Assembly (NCBI RefSeq): GCF_048771995.1 | Contig: NC_133026.1 | Span: forward strand, 96,378,501-96,442,500 | From: Taeniopygia guttata | Lineage: Eukaryota > Chordata > Aves > Passeriformes > Estrildidae | Length of the DNA stretch: 64,000 nucleotides | Reading direction: 5' to 3' | In this document: positions 40,367 through 54,558 of the stretch, piece by piece | Position numbering within the stretch: position 1 is the stretch's first letter | Layout: every line of letters starts with the position of its first letter | The notes under the pieces: generated by a model | The model's input: only the letters and a program-made list of their open reading frames with translations | Told to the model about the DNA's origin: nothing | Database searches by the model: none | Translations under genes and position numbers: made by a program

Positions 40367-43300
40367 CTAAAAAAGTATTTTAAAATTTAGCATTGCACAG
40401 TTTGGAAGCTGACAGAACAAAAATTACTTTGAATTTCCTTCCCATAGCTTGAGTTATATTCTGCTGCCTTTGTCAATGTTATGTCTTGACTTTTCTAAAA
40501 ACATATATTATCGCATAATTATTCCAGAAGATTCACCAAAAATAATAGTTAAAGAGAAAATAGAGATCTAGTAGTACAAAATTAAAACTTTAAATGAAAT
40601 AAAATTTTAGGATAGACTGGAGAAAATTTAACTTCATTTAGTGGTTCAGGCCACCTAATTTATCACAAATTTCTTAAAGAAAAGGTATTACATCACTTGT
40701 ATTTAGTATAAACAGCAGATTAAACACACGTATACAGGGGGAAAATGCACTATAAAGACCAGAAACCAAAGATGATTGATGTTAAATGTTAAAAAAAAAT
40801 TATTAAAATATGTATATTTCATGTTTCAAAAAATAATTGCTGCTGGAAGAAAATTATAGAAGAATTTTAGGAAAACATATTATTTAGTGCAGAAGTACTA
40901 TGCCTGTACAATGAGAAAAATATTAAATAGTTGAAAAGAATTCTTGGCAATTAAAGAAAGCATTGTGTGCCAGAGTAGTTATTTTCTATTCTGCTGGAGG
41001 CTAACAGAATTTTTCAATCTTTGTTAAAAAGATGTTTTTGCTGGGCTTACTAGAAGTATATTTTAGAATATTTGGTTTAAATATTCACCTATGAAAGCAA
41101 AGCATATTGATGGAATTAGTCTGGGGCATTTCTATGCAGCAGACTGAAGGCTTGCACAGAGATAGCAAGATTTGCCACTGACTGGACTGACTCAGGCCTT
41201 GGAAGCAATGTCAGATACGTTAATGAAGTAATCCACTATAGTGGAATACCTTCTTCTCTTTTCTTTTATAGCTAAACCTAATGTTCTTGAATCAGGGATC
41301 TCCTTTTTCTGTCTAGATTTAGTATATGGCACAGCTTATTTTAGCAAACACCTAGAACTCCCATAACATTACACTAATAAAAGAAACACCATTATTCACG
41401 AAGCAAAGTGGAACAAGATGTATTTCATGCACTTCAACTCAACAGTTTTTCTTTCAAAGGAATGGGAGATATTTCATTGGGGAACTAAGAGAATTCTTAG
41501 TGGGACATTTAATACAGTAGAAAGCGAAAGCAATGAAAGATGACATTCTAATACTTTGAATAATTGCCTATTGACTGTACTGAATGCAGTGAAAGCCCTC
41601 AGAAATGGTCTGAAAAAGTAAAAGAGGAATGTACAGTATGTTTTGCTTATTTAGAAGACACTAATTTTGTTTTGTGTTACAGTACTTTTTAAGTGAGATC
41701 AGCTCCCTCTGATACCACAAATTGAAATAAATTATTCTGATTACATAAAGTTTACTATTTAAATAAAGAAAACAAAGAGTGGAAGAAAGAATATAACAGA
41801 CATCAGAAGCAGCTTACTACTAGATAAAAGAATCAAGTTCAGAGCATTCTTCATGGATCTTGTAACAAGACATCTTACTTCTATCTAATTAAATCACAGA
41901 ATTACACAGAATGGTTGAGGTTGAGAGGGTTGCAAACACCATGCTCAGGCAGAGTTGCCTAGAACTGATTGCTCAGGACCATGTCCAGATATCTTTTAAA
42001 TGTTATCAAGGATGCAGACTCAGCAACCTTTCTGGGAAACCAGTACCAGTGTTCAGTGATCCTTGCAGAAAAAAAAAAAAGATTTATTGTCGTTCAGGCA
42101 GAGCGTTTTGTATCTATTTTCTATGTTATCTATTGTCTATGCTTGAGACTATGCCAGTCTCAAGCAGTTCCTCTTTGATATTATCAACTAGTGGTGGACT
42201 AGTTTGTGGGCTTTTGGTTTTAGAGGAAATAAACACTTTTAAGTTCAAAACAGAACAAATTACCATCTTAAAACTAGAAGACAATTAGATGACAACACTG
42301 ATTCAAAAGATGACAAAAGATAGCTCTTTTAAGCAAATGATTATGCAAAATGCTGAGCCACTCATAAGGTTTGTAATTTCCATTCATGTTAATGGACCTC
42401 AAATATGTAATTGATGTGAGCCATTAGTATCTCGTAGAGGATGTTGGTGTGGAATTTTACACTGCAAACCCAAGCCAAGATATTTTTTGAATGTCAAAAC
42501 ATAAATTTTCATCTCTTTACTTTTATTATTTGTTTTAGAACTTCTTTCTTTCTGTCCTTTGCAAAGGCTGATCTGCCTGCATAAGGCTATGTCAACATTA
42601 CTGATGATAGCTCTAAGCAGAATGCAAAAAGCAGAAGCCTTCTCAGGGTGAAAAAGCAAAACATCTTATGCAGAGATAAGTTAGGAAACCAAGGTTACCA
42701 GTCAGGTAACTTAGTAAGGGGGAAATTCAAACACTGGTTTTGCATAAGCTAACTTGACTCTAGAAAAAATGCAGTCAGAGTTCAGGGTGCTGCATGTAAA
42801 CCAGGAAACTGCTGAGAAGTCCTCTGCTGTATGAGTGACATCATACTGACCGCTAAAGTAACCTTTGGCCTTGGGGTTCAAGCTGTCTATTATCTGTTTG
42901 CTTTTGATGCAACACAGCTGTGTGTTCTTGGCCCGAGTTCACTGAGAAAATTGCTAAGTTGTGAGAAAGAAGCTGTGAGAAAGTGCTTAAGCTAGAGCCA
43001 CACAGGATAAGGGGAGTAAAAATGCAAATGGGGTGAGATTGTTGAGATAATCATAGCTAGCAACTTCAGAATACAAGAGTAAAAATACTGACGTGAGTGA
43101 GAATAAAACCTAAGAGAGAAAACTGGAAATCTGTAGCTGGAAATATGGCAAAATCAGTCTATTCTACAAAGTGGTGGAAACCAACCCTTTCTGAGATAGC
43201 AGGCAACAGCCTGCTTCAACAGAGATTCATTAGCTATCTCAAGAGACTGGTGACTATGATGATAATTATCCTAGTAACATTATTCCTAGCTATTTACTGT

Positions 43301-44853
43301 CTGCATTGCTAAATATAGTTGTTTCATACTTAGAAGTTGCATATATTCTGCTTTCTGCATGCAGGAATTGTTGCCCTCCTGGAGAGTGAGTTGTTATACC
43401 AATCCCTGCTGCTATGTGGAAATCACTGCTTGGTGAGCATTTTTGCTGCCTGAGGTTGGCATTGCCACATGTTGCACTTTGTAGATGTGCCCCAATTCTT
43501 ACTGTGTGCCAAGAAATTTATTGCCTTATACCACAGTATAAAACAAATGAATATGAAATTATTCAAAAATGAAAAAATAAATAAATGAAAATAATAAATA
43601 AATGAAAAAAAATCTGCCTCTGTGAAGTACAGCTAAAAATTGGTTAGAGAGGCATATAAACAAACAGACCAACCAAAACCTATTAAAGTTTTGCCAGAGA
43701 AGTGACTGAAAGTGAGCTGAAAAATTATCCATTTTCTAAAAAAAAAAAATTATTATATATATATTTATTCTGTGATTGCTGATGAAATACCTAGACCCCT
43801 AAATATTTCAACCCCAGGAAAATGGGTATGTGAGACATCCGTCTCCTAACTCACATATATATATTTTATTCCACAGACAAATTAAATACTTTTTAAGGAG
43901 AAAGACCATAGCCATATTCTGAATTATTATGTGCTTTCTACAACTATCTAATTCATATAACAAAACACATTAAATATTAGTTAGGAATTGAAAGTATTTT
44001 TTACCTCAGACTTGTACTATCTACATGACACTTATGAAATAAACTGACAGGAAGGAAATTCAGCATAGTTTACTATTACAGACTCTATGAATGAAAGCGT
44101 TGAATATATTTGCAATAGACAGGGAATTTTCTTCTTTTTAATTTTCTAATTAACTTAAACTGATTTTGAAATTACTGTCACCTGTAATTACAGCCTGAAG
44201 TCTGCTACTACATCATCATACATCACATGCTGCATGTTTCCTTGAAAAGCCTTTATAGTGAGATTCAATCTTTCTCAATATTGACTATTTATACAACATA
44301 AAACTTCTTTTAGGCCACCAAACTGTACATTTAGTATTTATGTCAGGCAAATCTGATATGCTACATAAGTGTACAATAAATGTGTTACTCCCCCTTTGTT
44401 ACTGGCTTTTAACAGAGACTTTGCTACAAGTGAAGAAGTTAACAGCATTTTGCAGCTGATTCATATATTTTGAATTCAAAAACACCCTTTGTCATTCTGC
44501 AATTGGAGTCTTTCAAAGTCTGCTGGTAGAGTATATGAAAATTAGTTATTATCACAAATAACAAAGCACTCCAATAACTGGGTATAACATACATTAGATA
44601 TCACTGCATTGATACCAAATTATGTATTTGTTTGGAACACCTCTTATTTAAATGTTAGACAAGCCAAAGAAAACAATAAACACTATGCTAAATTGTTTCT
44701 CTAAATTCTTGTTTTCTTTAATTTCTATTTGCCTTGCAAATAGTAATGAATAAAGCTTAGAACATATAAATGCAAAAGTCACCATATCTATTTTAGAAAC
44801 TGTCTTCAGCCCCTCTATGAGAATTCCAAAAGTAGGATATATTTTGCACTTAC
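40367..44853 (-). other. CCDC102B: CCDC102B intron
   Basis: A phase-2 intron with GT...AG ends. It contains a CR1 3' end at 41892-42065. The rest is AT-rich with no recognised gene. A GC-moderate stretch at 42.8-43.3 kb could be an old repeat but was not identified. Confidence 0.8.
41892..42065 (-). mobile_element. CR1 3' end fragment
   Basis: The plus strand reads AATCACAGAATTACACAGA, then GCTCAGGACCATGTCCAGAT and AACCTTTCTGGGAAACCAG, the antisense order of an avian CR1 subfamily tail. It ends at an A-rich run near 42070. Confidence 0.88.
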
Positions 44854-45062
44854 TCTCTCTCCTTCTGTAAGATTTTCGTCATCTCAGCCAAATGCAAATT
44901 TAAGACTGACACCTGTATTACATCATTCTCTGTTGTCTTAGCTGTAGTGCCCAAACTTATTTTAGGTTCCTCCAAATAGATGCTGGGAAGTCCATTGGGG
45001 AAGAAATCGGGAGAATTTGGGGTGAATTTTTTATTGTCATTGTTTTGGTCTTTGTTTACATC
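44854..45062 (-). CDS. CCDC102B: CCDC102B coding exon (second seen)
   Basis: The minus strand shows a TTTTGTTTTCTCAG acceptor, then a 209-nt exon starting GATGTAAAC (D-V-N) in phase 0, and a donor GAGAGA|GTAAGT. The peptide's second half, with VLNLHLAEMTKILQKERE, aligns with the human CCDC102B stretch ISALQVHLDEFQKILWKERE. The first half is hydrophilic and poorly conserved, as expected for the variable linker. The exon ends after two bases of a Glu codon that the next exon completes. Confidence 0.9.
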
Positions 45063-47504
<2,442 letters not shown>

Positions 47505-48652
47505 CTAAAAAAGACAAAGACAGACATTAATTTAGCTTTTAATTAATTATATCATATGAATAACCTTCAAAAGTTGAGGTTTTTACAGCTGTAGTAGTAA
47601 GTTAATGATCCTGCTTGTGTTTTAGAGATGCACTTTATCAACAAGAAATAGCTATTCAAATATCTTTTATTTAATACTTTTTGAGTAGATCATAAACGGA
47701 CATACCTATTACTTGGCTAGGATTTTCTTGCAAAGAAAGAGTCATTAAATAATCATAGTGCTCTCAAAAATGTTTGAGTCTAAAGAAAGCAGAAAAAAGC
47801 TTTCTTTGCTCAAGAAAAGATTATATTAAATCAATATATATTTTAAATATCTAGTAAGAGGAAAATATTTGTCTAGAACTACAAGCACAAATCGCTTGCC
47901 TTCTTTTCCAAACTGTGGAATTTCATACTAGGCAAAACTTGCCTTATAATTTGCATACCTTAGGAAAAAAATATTATCAAAACCCCTGTGACCTTTGGAT
48001 TTCCTTTTTTTTCAAGAGAAAAGTCAAGTACTTTTTATAGTGGGCTTCATTTTGCTGTCTGCATTCCAGAAGATTTCCAAGTAGTATATTCTTATATTAT
48101 TCTTGACAGTGTAGCACTCTTCTTATTACTGTACTGTATAGCCTACCTCGTAGTGGTATGACTCAGCTGGAAAATCTTGTTACATCCTTTTTCCTTATTT
48201 ATCTTTTGATTATTTACTATTTATTTGACCCATAAGAAAATCAGTTTCACAGAGATTGCTTCCCTACTCCAGTGCTGAGAAAATGCTGATGTGGACAGTC
48301 TGTAGAGACCGGCCACTTATATCTCCTTGTTCATCTTGGTTATGTAAACCAGAGCAACAAACAAAAAAAATTCAGACAAATAAACAAACCTAACTTAATA
48401 GAAGACTAAGTTGTTTGAAGTAAAAAAAAAATTGTTTTTATATTGAAATGTCCACTTGTAAAAAAAAACATATTACAGCAATTAGTGCTAACACCTGCAT
48501 TTGAAACAAAGAATGCCAGTGCTGCTAACAAAACACTGAAGACTAGAGAGTTTTGGCAGTATGAGTCAGTTATGTCACATTTCAAATGAATAGAAGTCTT
48601 GCAGGTTTAGTTCCAGTTTTAGAGCTGTTTTCAAATTTTCCATGATTTTCAG
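47505..48652. other. CCDC102B 5' intron or upstream DNA
   Basis: AT-rich sequence with no CpG-rich promoter and no recognisable exon. Because the first coding exon has a 3' splice site, this stretch should be intronic at least in part. It ends at a sharp junction with the 5S array. Confidence 0.6.
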
Positions 48653-48668
48653 CCGGGTGCTGTAGGCT
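48653..48668 (+). pseudogene. Truncated 5S gene at the array edge
   Basis: Only the last 16 nt of the 5S gene (CCGGGTGCTGTAGGCT) are present. Unique AT-rich sequence lies directly to the left, marking the array boundary. It lacks the internal promoter and cannot be transcribed as 5S. Confidence 0.95.
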
Positions 48669-48966
48669 ACTTTTTCCTCCTGAGGGGGGCGCGTGCTTTT
48701 CCTTGGGCAGTCGAGGTGGGGGGCAGGAGGGAAGAGGCAGGTAGGCCTTGCTTTTTTTCTATCCCTTGTGTGTGTGTGCACTGGGCTGGGGTCTGTCTCT
48801 AGATCCCCTTGTGGGCAGGGGTGGCCCTGTTGGGCTTGTCAAGCCCCTGTGGGGTTCTCAGCTTCTTCCCGGAGCGTGGTGTGGTGGGTTGAAGGCCGCC
48901 GCCGAGGGGCCGGCAGGTGCCTACGGCCTGCCGCCCTGAGAGCGGCCGGTCTCGCCTGATCTCGGA

Positions 48967-48981
48967 AGCTAAGCAGGGTCG
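48967..48981 (+). promoter_or_regulatory. Internal promoter box A (unit 1)
   Basis: The sequence AAGCTAAGCAGGGTC corresponds to box A (positions 50-64 of the standard 5S, 49-63 here) and is unchanged from vertebrate 5S. Confidence 0.85.
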
Positions 48982-48996
48982 GGCCCGGTTAGTACT

Positions 48997-49014
48997 TGGA
49001 TGGGAGACCGCCTG
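48997..49014 (+). promoter_or_regulatory. Internal promoter box C (unit 1)
   Basis: The TGGATGGGAGACCGCC part of the TFIIIA-binding box C is intact. Confidence 0.85.
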
Positions 49015-49038
49015 GGAATACCGGGTGCTGTAGGCTAC

Positions 49039-49043
49039 TTTTT
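49039..49043 (+). terminator. Pol III terminator (unit 1)
   Basis: A T5 run two bases after the 5S end. The same T5 follows every unit. Confidence 0.9.
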
Positions 49044-49286
49044 CCTCCTGAGGGGGGCGCGTGCTTTTCCTTGGGCAGTCGAGGTGGGGGGCAGGAGGGA
49101 AGAGGCAGGTAGGCCTTGCTTTTTTTCTATCCCTTGTGTGTGTGTGCACTGGGCTGGGGTCTGTCTCTAGATCCCCTTGTGGGCAGGGGTGGCCCTGTTG
49201 GGCTTGTCAAGCCCCTGTGGGGTTCTCAGCTTCTTCCCGGAGCGTGGTGTGGTGGGTTGAAGGCCGCCGCCGAGGGGCCGGCAGGT

Positions 49287-49404
49287 GCCTACGGCCTGCC
49301 GCCCTGAGAGCGGCCGGTCTCGCCTGATCTCGGAAGCTAAGCAGGGTCGGGCCCGGTTAGTACTTGGATGGGAGACCGCCTGGGAATACCGGGTGCTGTA
49401 GGCT
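49287..49404 (+). rRNA. RNA5S: 5S rRNA gene, unit 2
   Basis: Identical to unit 1. Confidence 0.96.
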
Positions 49405-49654
49405 ACTTTTTCCTCCTGAGGGGGGCGCGTGCTTTTCCTTGGGCAGTCGAGGTGGGGGGCAGGAGGGAAGAGGCAGGTAGGCCTTGCTTTTTTTCTATCC
49501 CTTGTGTGTGTGTGCACTGGGCTGGGGTCTGTCTCTAGATCCCCTTGTGGGCAGGGGTGGCCCTGTTGGGCTTGTCAAGCCCCTGTGGGGTTCTCAGCTT
49601 CTTCCCGGAGCGTGGTGTGGTGGGTTGAAGGCCGCCGCCGAGGGGCCGGCAGGT

Positions 49655-49772
49655 GCCTACGGCCTGCCGCCCTGAGAGCGGCCGGTCTCGCCTGATCTCG
49701 GAAGCTAAGCAGGGTCGGGCCCGGTTAGTACTTGGATGGGAGACCGCCTGGGAATACCGGGTGCTGTAGGCT
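49655..49772 (+). rRNA. RNA5S: 5S rRNA gene, unit 3
   Basis: Identical to unit 1. Confidence 0.96.
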
Positions 49773-50022
49773 ACTTTTTCCTCCTGAGGGGGGCGCGTGC
49801 TTTTCCTTGGGCAGTCGAGGTGGGGGGCAGGAGGGAAGAGGCAGGTAGGCCTTGCTTTTTTTCTATCCCTTGTGTGTGTGTGCACTGGGCTGGGGTCTGT
49901 CTCTAGATCCCCTTGTGGGCAGGGGTGGCCCTGTTGGGCTTGTCAAGCCCCTGTGGGGTTCTCAGCTTCTTCCCGGAGCGTGGTGTGGTGGGTTGAAGGC
50001 CGCCGCCGAGGGGCCGGCAGGT

Positions 50023-50140
50023 GCCTACGGCCTGCCGCCCTGAGAGCGGCCGGTCTCGCCTGATCTCGGAAGCTAAGCAGGGTCGGGCCCGGTTAGTACT
50101 TGGATGGGAGACCGCCTGGGAATACCGGGTGCTGTAGGCT
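50023..50140 (+). rRNA. RNA5S: 5S rRNA gene, unit 4
   Basis: Identical to unit 1. Confidence 0.96.
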
Positions 50141-50390
50141 ACTTTTTCCTCCTGAGGGGGGCGCGTGCTTTTCCTTGGGCAGTCGAGGTGGGGGGCAGGA
50201 GGGAAGAGGCAGGTAGGCCTTGCTTTTTTTCTATCCCTTGTGTGTGTGTGCACTGGGCTGGGGTCTGTCTCTAGATCCCCTTGTGGGCAGGGGTGGCCCT
50301 GTTGGGCTTGTCAAGCCCCTGTGGGGTTCTCAGCTTCTTCCCGGAGCGTGGTGTGGTGGGTTGAAGGCCGCCGCCGAGTGGCCGGCAGGT

Positions 50391-50508
50391 GCCTACGGCC
50401 TGCCGCCCTGAGAGCGGCCGGTCTCGCCTGATCTCGGAAGCTAAGCAGGGTCGGGCCCGGTTAGTACTTGGATGGGAGACCGCCTGGGAATACCGGGTGC
50501 TGTAGGCT
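50391..50508 (+). rRNA. RNA5S: 5S rRNA gene, unit 5
   Basis: Gene identical to unit 1. The spacer just upstream has a private G-to-T change (GAGTGGCC) near 50378. Confidence 0.96.
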
Positions 50509-50758
50509 ACTTTTTCCTCCTGAGGGGGGCGCGTGCTTTTCCTTGGGCAGTCGAGGTGGGGGGCAGGAGGGAAGAGGCAGGTAGGCCTTGCTTTTTTTCT
50601 ATCCCTTGTGTGTGTGTGCACTGGGCTGGGGTCTGTCTCTAGATCCCCTTGTGGGCAGGGGTGGCCCTGTTGGGCTTGTCAAGCCCCTGTGGGGTTCTCA
50701 GCTTCTTCCCGGAGCGTGGTGTGGTGGGTTGAAGGCCGCCGCCGAGGGGCCGGCAGGT

Positions 50759-50876
50759 GCCTACGGCCTGCCGCCCTGAGAGCGGCCGGTCTCGCCTGAT
50801 CTCGGAAGCTAAGCAGGGTCGGGCCCGGTTAGTACTTGGATGGGAGACCGCCTGGGAATACCGGGTGCTGTAGGCT
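50759..50876 (+). rRNA. RNA5S: 5S rRNA gene, unit 6
   Basis: Identical to unit 1. Confidence 0.96.
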
Positions 50877-51126
50877 ACTTTTTCCTCCTGAGGGGGGCGC
50901 GTGCTTTTCCTTGGGCAGTCGAGGTGGGGGGCAGGAGGGAAGAGGCAGGTAGGCCTTGCTTTTTTTCTATCCCTTGTGTGTGTGTGCACTGGGCTGGGGT
51001 CTGTCTCTAGATCCCCTTGTGGGCAGGGGTGGCCCTGTTGGGCTTGTCAAGCCCCTGTGGGGTTCTCAGCTTCTTCCCGGAGCGTGGTGTGGTGGGTTGA
51101 AGGCCGCCGCCGAGGGGCCGGCAGGT

Positions 51127-51244
51127 GCCTACGGCCTGCCGCCCTGAGAGCGGCCGGTCTCGCCTGATCTCGGAAGCTAAGCAGGGTCGGGCCCGGTTAG
51201 TACTTGGATGGGAGACCGCCTGGGAATACCGGGTGCTGTAGGCT
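51127..51244 (+). rRNA. RNA5S: 5S rRNA gene, unit 7
   Basis: Identical to unit 1. Confidence 0.96.
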
Positions 51245-51494
51245 ACTTTTTCCTCCTGAGGGGGGCGCGTGCTTTTCCTTGGGCAGTCGAGGTGGGGGGC
51301 AGGAGGGAAGAGGCAGGTAGGCCTTGCTTTTTTTCTATCCCTTGTGTGTGTGTGCACTGGGCTGGGGTCTGTCTCTAGATCCCCTTGTGGGCAGGGGTGG
51401 CCCTGTTGGGCTTGTCAAGCCCCTGTGGGGTTCTCAGCTTCTTCCCGGAGCGTGGTGTGGTGGGTTGAAGGCCGCCGCCGAGGGGCCGGCAGGT

Positions 51495-51612
51495 GCCTAC
51501 GGCCTGCCGCCCTGAGAGCGGCCGGTCTCGCCTGATCTCGGAAGCTAAGCAGGGTCGGGCCCGGTTAGTACTTGGATGGGAGACCGCCTGGGAATACCGG
51601 GTGCTGTAGGCT
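51495..51612 (+). rRNA. RNA5S: 5S rRNA gene, unit 8
   Basis: Identical to unit 1. Confidence 0.96.
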
Positions 51613-51862
51613 ACTTTTTCCTCCTGAGGGGGGCGCGTGCTTTTCCTTGGGCAGTCGAGGTGGGGGGCAGGAGGGAAGAGGCAGGTAGGCCTTGCTTTTT
51701 TTCTATCCCTTGTGTGTGTGTGCACTGGGCTGGGGTCTGTCTCTAGATCCCCTTGTGGGCAGGGGTGGCCCTGTTGGGCTTGTCAAGCCCCTGTGGGGTT
51801 CTCAGCTTCTTCCCGGAGCGTGGTGTGGTGGGTTGAAGGCCGCCGCCGAGGGGCCGGCAGGT

Positions 51863-51980
51863 GCCTACGGCCTGCCGCCCTGAGAGCGGCCGGTCTCGCC
51901 TGATCTCGGAAGCTAAGCAGGGTCGGGCCCGGTTAGTACTTGGATGGGAGACCGCCTGGGAATACCGGGTGCTGTAGGCT
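51863..51980 (+). rRNA. RNA5S: 5S rRNA gene, unit 9
   Basis: Identical to unit 1. Confidence 0.96.
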
Positions 51981-52230
51981 ACTTTTTCCTCCTGAGGGGG
52001 GCGCGTGCTTTTCCTTGGGCAGTCGAGGTGGGGGGCAGGAGGGAAGAGGCAGGTAGGCCTTGCTTTTTTTCTATCCCTTGTGTGTGTGTGCACTGGGCTG
52101 GGGTCTGTCTCTAGATCCCCTTGTGGGCAGGGGTGGCCCTGTTGGGCTTGTCAAGCCCCTGTGGGGTTCTCAGCTTCTTCCCGGAGCGTGGTGTGGTGGG
52201 TTGAAGGCCGCCGCCGAGGGGCCGGCAGGT

Positions 52231-52348
52231 GCCTACGGCCTGCCGCCCTGAGAGCGGCCGGTCTCGCCTGATCTCGGAAGCTAAGCAGGGTCGGGCCCGG
52301 TTAGTACTTGGATGGGAGACCGCCTGGGAATACCGGGTGCTGTAGGCT
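52231..52348 (+). rRNA. RNA5S: 5S rRNA gene, unit 10
   Basis: Identical to unit 1. Confidence 0.96.
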
Positions 52349-52598
52349 ACTTTTTCCTCCTGAGGGGGGCGCGTGCTTTTCCTTGGGCAGTCGAGGTGGG
52401 GGGCAGGAGGGAAGAGGCAGGTAGGCCTTGCTTTTTTTCTATCCCTTGTGTGTGTGTGCACTGGGCTGGGGTCTGTCTCTAGATCCCCTTGTGGGCAGGG
52501 GTGGCCCTGTTGGGCTTGTCAAGCCCCTGTGGGGTTCTCAGCTTCTTCCCGGAGCGTGGTGTGGTGGGTTGAAGGCCGCCGCCGAGGGGCCGGCAGGT

Positions 52599-52716
52599 GC
52601 CTACGGCCTGCCGCCCTGAGAGCGGCCGGTCTCGCCTGATCTCGGAAGCTAAGCAGGGTCGGGCCCGGTTAGTACTTGGATGGGAGACCGCCTGGGAATA
52701 CCGGGTGCTGTAGGCT
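52599..52716 (+). rRNA. RNA5S: 5S rRNA gene, unit 11
   Basis: Identical to unit 1. Confidence 0.96.
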
Positions 52717-52966
52717 ACTTTTTCCTCCTGAGGGGGGCGCGTGCTTTTCCTTGGGCAGTCGAGGTGGGGGGCAGGAGGGAAGAGGCAGGTAGGCCTTGCT
52801 TTTTTTCTATCCCTTGTGTGTGTGTGCACTGGGCTGGGGTCTGTCTCTAGATCCCCTTGTGGGCAGGGGTGGCCCTGTTGGGCTTGTCAAGCCCCTGTGG
52901 GGTTCTCAGCTTCTTCCCGGAGCGTGGTGTGGTGGGTTGAAGGCCGCCGCCGAGGGGCCGGCAGGT

Positions 52967-53084
52967 GCCTACGGCCTGCCGCCCTGAGAGCGGCCGGTCT
53001 CGCCTGATCTCGGACGCTAAGCAGGGTCGGGCCCGGTTAGTACTTGGATGGGAGACCGCCTGGGAATACCGGGTGCTGTAGGCT
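52967..53084 (+). rRNA. RNA5S: 5S rRNA gene, unit 12 (variant A49C)
   Basis: One change from unit 1: A to C at 53015 (GGACGCTAA), in the conserved AA bulge of helix III at the left edge of box A. It may weaken protein binding or transcription. Confidence 0.94.
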
Positions 53085-53334
53085 ACTTTTTCCTCCTGAG
53101 GGGGGCGCGTGCTTTTCCTTGGGCAGTCGAGGTGGGGGGCAGGAGGGAAGAGTCAGGTAGGCCTTGCTTTTTTTCTATCCCTTGTGTGTGTGTGCACTGG
53201 GCTGGGGTCTGTCTCTAGATCCCCTTGTGGGCAGGGGTGGCCCTGTTGGGCTTGTCAAGCCCCTGTGGGGTTCTCAGCTTCTTCCCGGAGCGTGGTGTGG
53301 TGGGTTGAAGGCCGCCGCCGAGGGGCCGGCAGGT

Positions 53335-53452
53335 GCCTACGGCCTGCCGCCCTGAGAGCGGCCGGTCTCGCCTGATCTCGGACGCTAAGCAGGGTCGGGC
53401 CCGGTTAGTACTTGGATGGGAGACCGCCTGGGAATACCGGTTGCTGTAGGCT
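53335..53452 (+). rRNA. RNA5S: 5S rRNA gene, unit 13 (A49C, G107T)
   Basis: Carries the A-to-C change at 53383 seen in unit 12 and also G to T at 53441 (CCGGTTGCTG), in the 3' strand near helix I. The same double variant recurs in unit 23. The spacer before this gene has GAGTCAGG. Confidence 0.94.
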
Positions 53453-53702
53453 ACTTTTTCCTCCTGAGGGGGGCGCGTGCTTTTCCTTGGGCAGTCGAGG
53501 TGGGGGGCAGGAGGGAAGAGTCAGGTAGGCCTTGCTTTTTTTCTATCCCTTGTGTGTGTGTGCACTGGGCTGGGGTCTGTCTCTAGATCCCCTTGTGGGC
53601 AGGGGTGGCCCTGTTGGGCTTGTCAAGCCCCTGTGGGGTTCTCAGCTTCTTCCCGGAGCGTGGTGTGGTGGGTTGAAGGCCGCCGCCGAGGGGCCGGCAG
53701 GT

Positions 53703-53820
53703 GCCTACGGCCTGCCGCCCTGAGAGCGGCCGGTCTCGCCTGATCTCGGAAGCTAAGCAGGGTCGGGCCCGGTTAGTACTTGGATGGGAGACCGCCTGGG
53801 AATACCGGGTGCTGTAGGCT
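53703..53820 (+). rRNA. RNA5S: 5S rRNA gene, unit 14
   Basis: Gene identical to unit 1. The spacer before it has GAGTCAGG. Confidence 0.96.
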
Positions 53821-54072
53821 ACTTTTTCCTCCTGAGGGGGGCGCGTGCTTTTCCTTGGGCAGTCGAGGTGGGGGGCAGGAGGGAAGAGGCAGGTAGGCCT
53901 TGCTTTTTTTCTATCCCTTGTGTGTGTGTGTGCACTGGGCTGGGGTCTGTCTCTAGATCCCCTTGTGGGCAGGGGTGGCCCTGTTGGGCTTGTCAAGCCC
54001 CTGTGGGGTTCTCAGCTTCTTCCCGGAGCGTGGTGTGGTGGGTTGAAGGCCGCCGCCGAGGGGCCGGCAGGT

Positions 54073-54190
54073 GCCTACGGCCTGCCGCCCTGAGAGCGGC
54101 CGGTCTCGCCTGATCTCGGAAGCTAAGCAGGGTCGGGCCCGGTTAGTACTTGGATGGGAGACCGCCTGGGAATACCGGGTGCTGTAGGCT
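54073..54190 (+). rRNA. RNA5S: 5S rRNA gene, unit 15
   Basis: Gene identical to unit 1. The spacer before it has one extra GT in the TG run, giving a 370-bp unit. Confidence 0.96.
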
Positions 54191-54440
54191 ACTTTTTCCT
54201 CCTGAGGGGGGCGCGTGCTTTTCCTTGGGCAGTCGAGGTGGGGGGCAGGAGGGAAGAGTCAGGTAGGCCTTGCTTTTTTTCTATCCCTTGTGTGTGTGTG
54301 CACTGGGCTGGGGTCTGTCTCTAGATCCCCTTGTGGGCAGGGGTGGCCCTGTTGGGCTTGTCAAGCCCCTGTGGGGTTCTCAGCTTCTTCCCGGAGCGTG
54401 GTGTGGTGGGTTGAAGGCCGCCGCCGAGGGGCCAGCAGGT

Positions 54441-54558
54441 GCCTACGGCCTGCCGCCCTGAGAGCGGCCGGTCTCGCCTGATCTCGGAAGCTAAGCAGGG
54501 TCGGGCCCGGTTAGTACTTGGATGGGAGACCGCCTGGGAATACCGGGTGCTGTAGGCT
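54441..54558 (+). rRNA. RNA5S: 5S rRNA gene, unit 16
   Basis: Gene identical to unit 1. The spacer before it has both GAGTCAGG and GGCCAGCAGG. Confidence 0.96.

Larger units (their letters stand above)
48919..49036 (+). rRNA. RNA5S: 5S rRNA gene, unit 1 (reference copy)
   Basis: 5S rRNA is a structural RNA of the large ribosomal subunit, made by RNA polymerase III with TFIIIA and carried as a complex with ribosomal proteins uL18 and uL5. The 118-nt sequence starts GCCTACGGCC and ends GGTGCTGTAGGCT, and the two ends pair as helix I. From about position 39 on it matches vertebrate 5S almost base for base, including the box A, intermediate and box C parts of the internal promoter. It differs in positions 11-38 and is one base shorter in loop A. 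T5 follows two bases after the end. It is the reference for the copies below. Confidence 0.96.
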
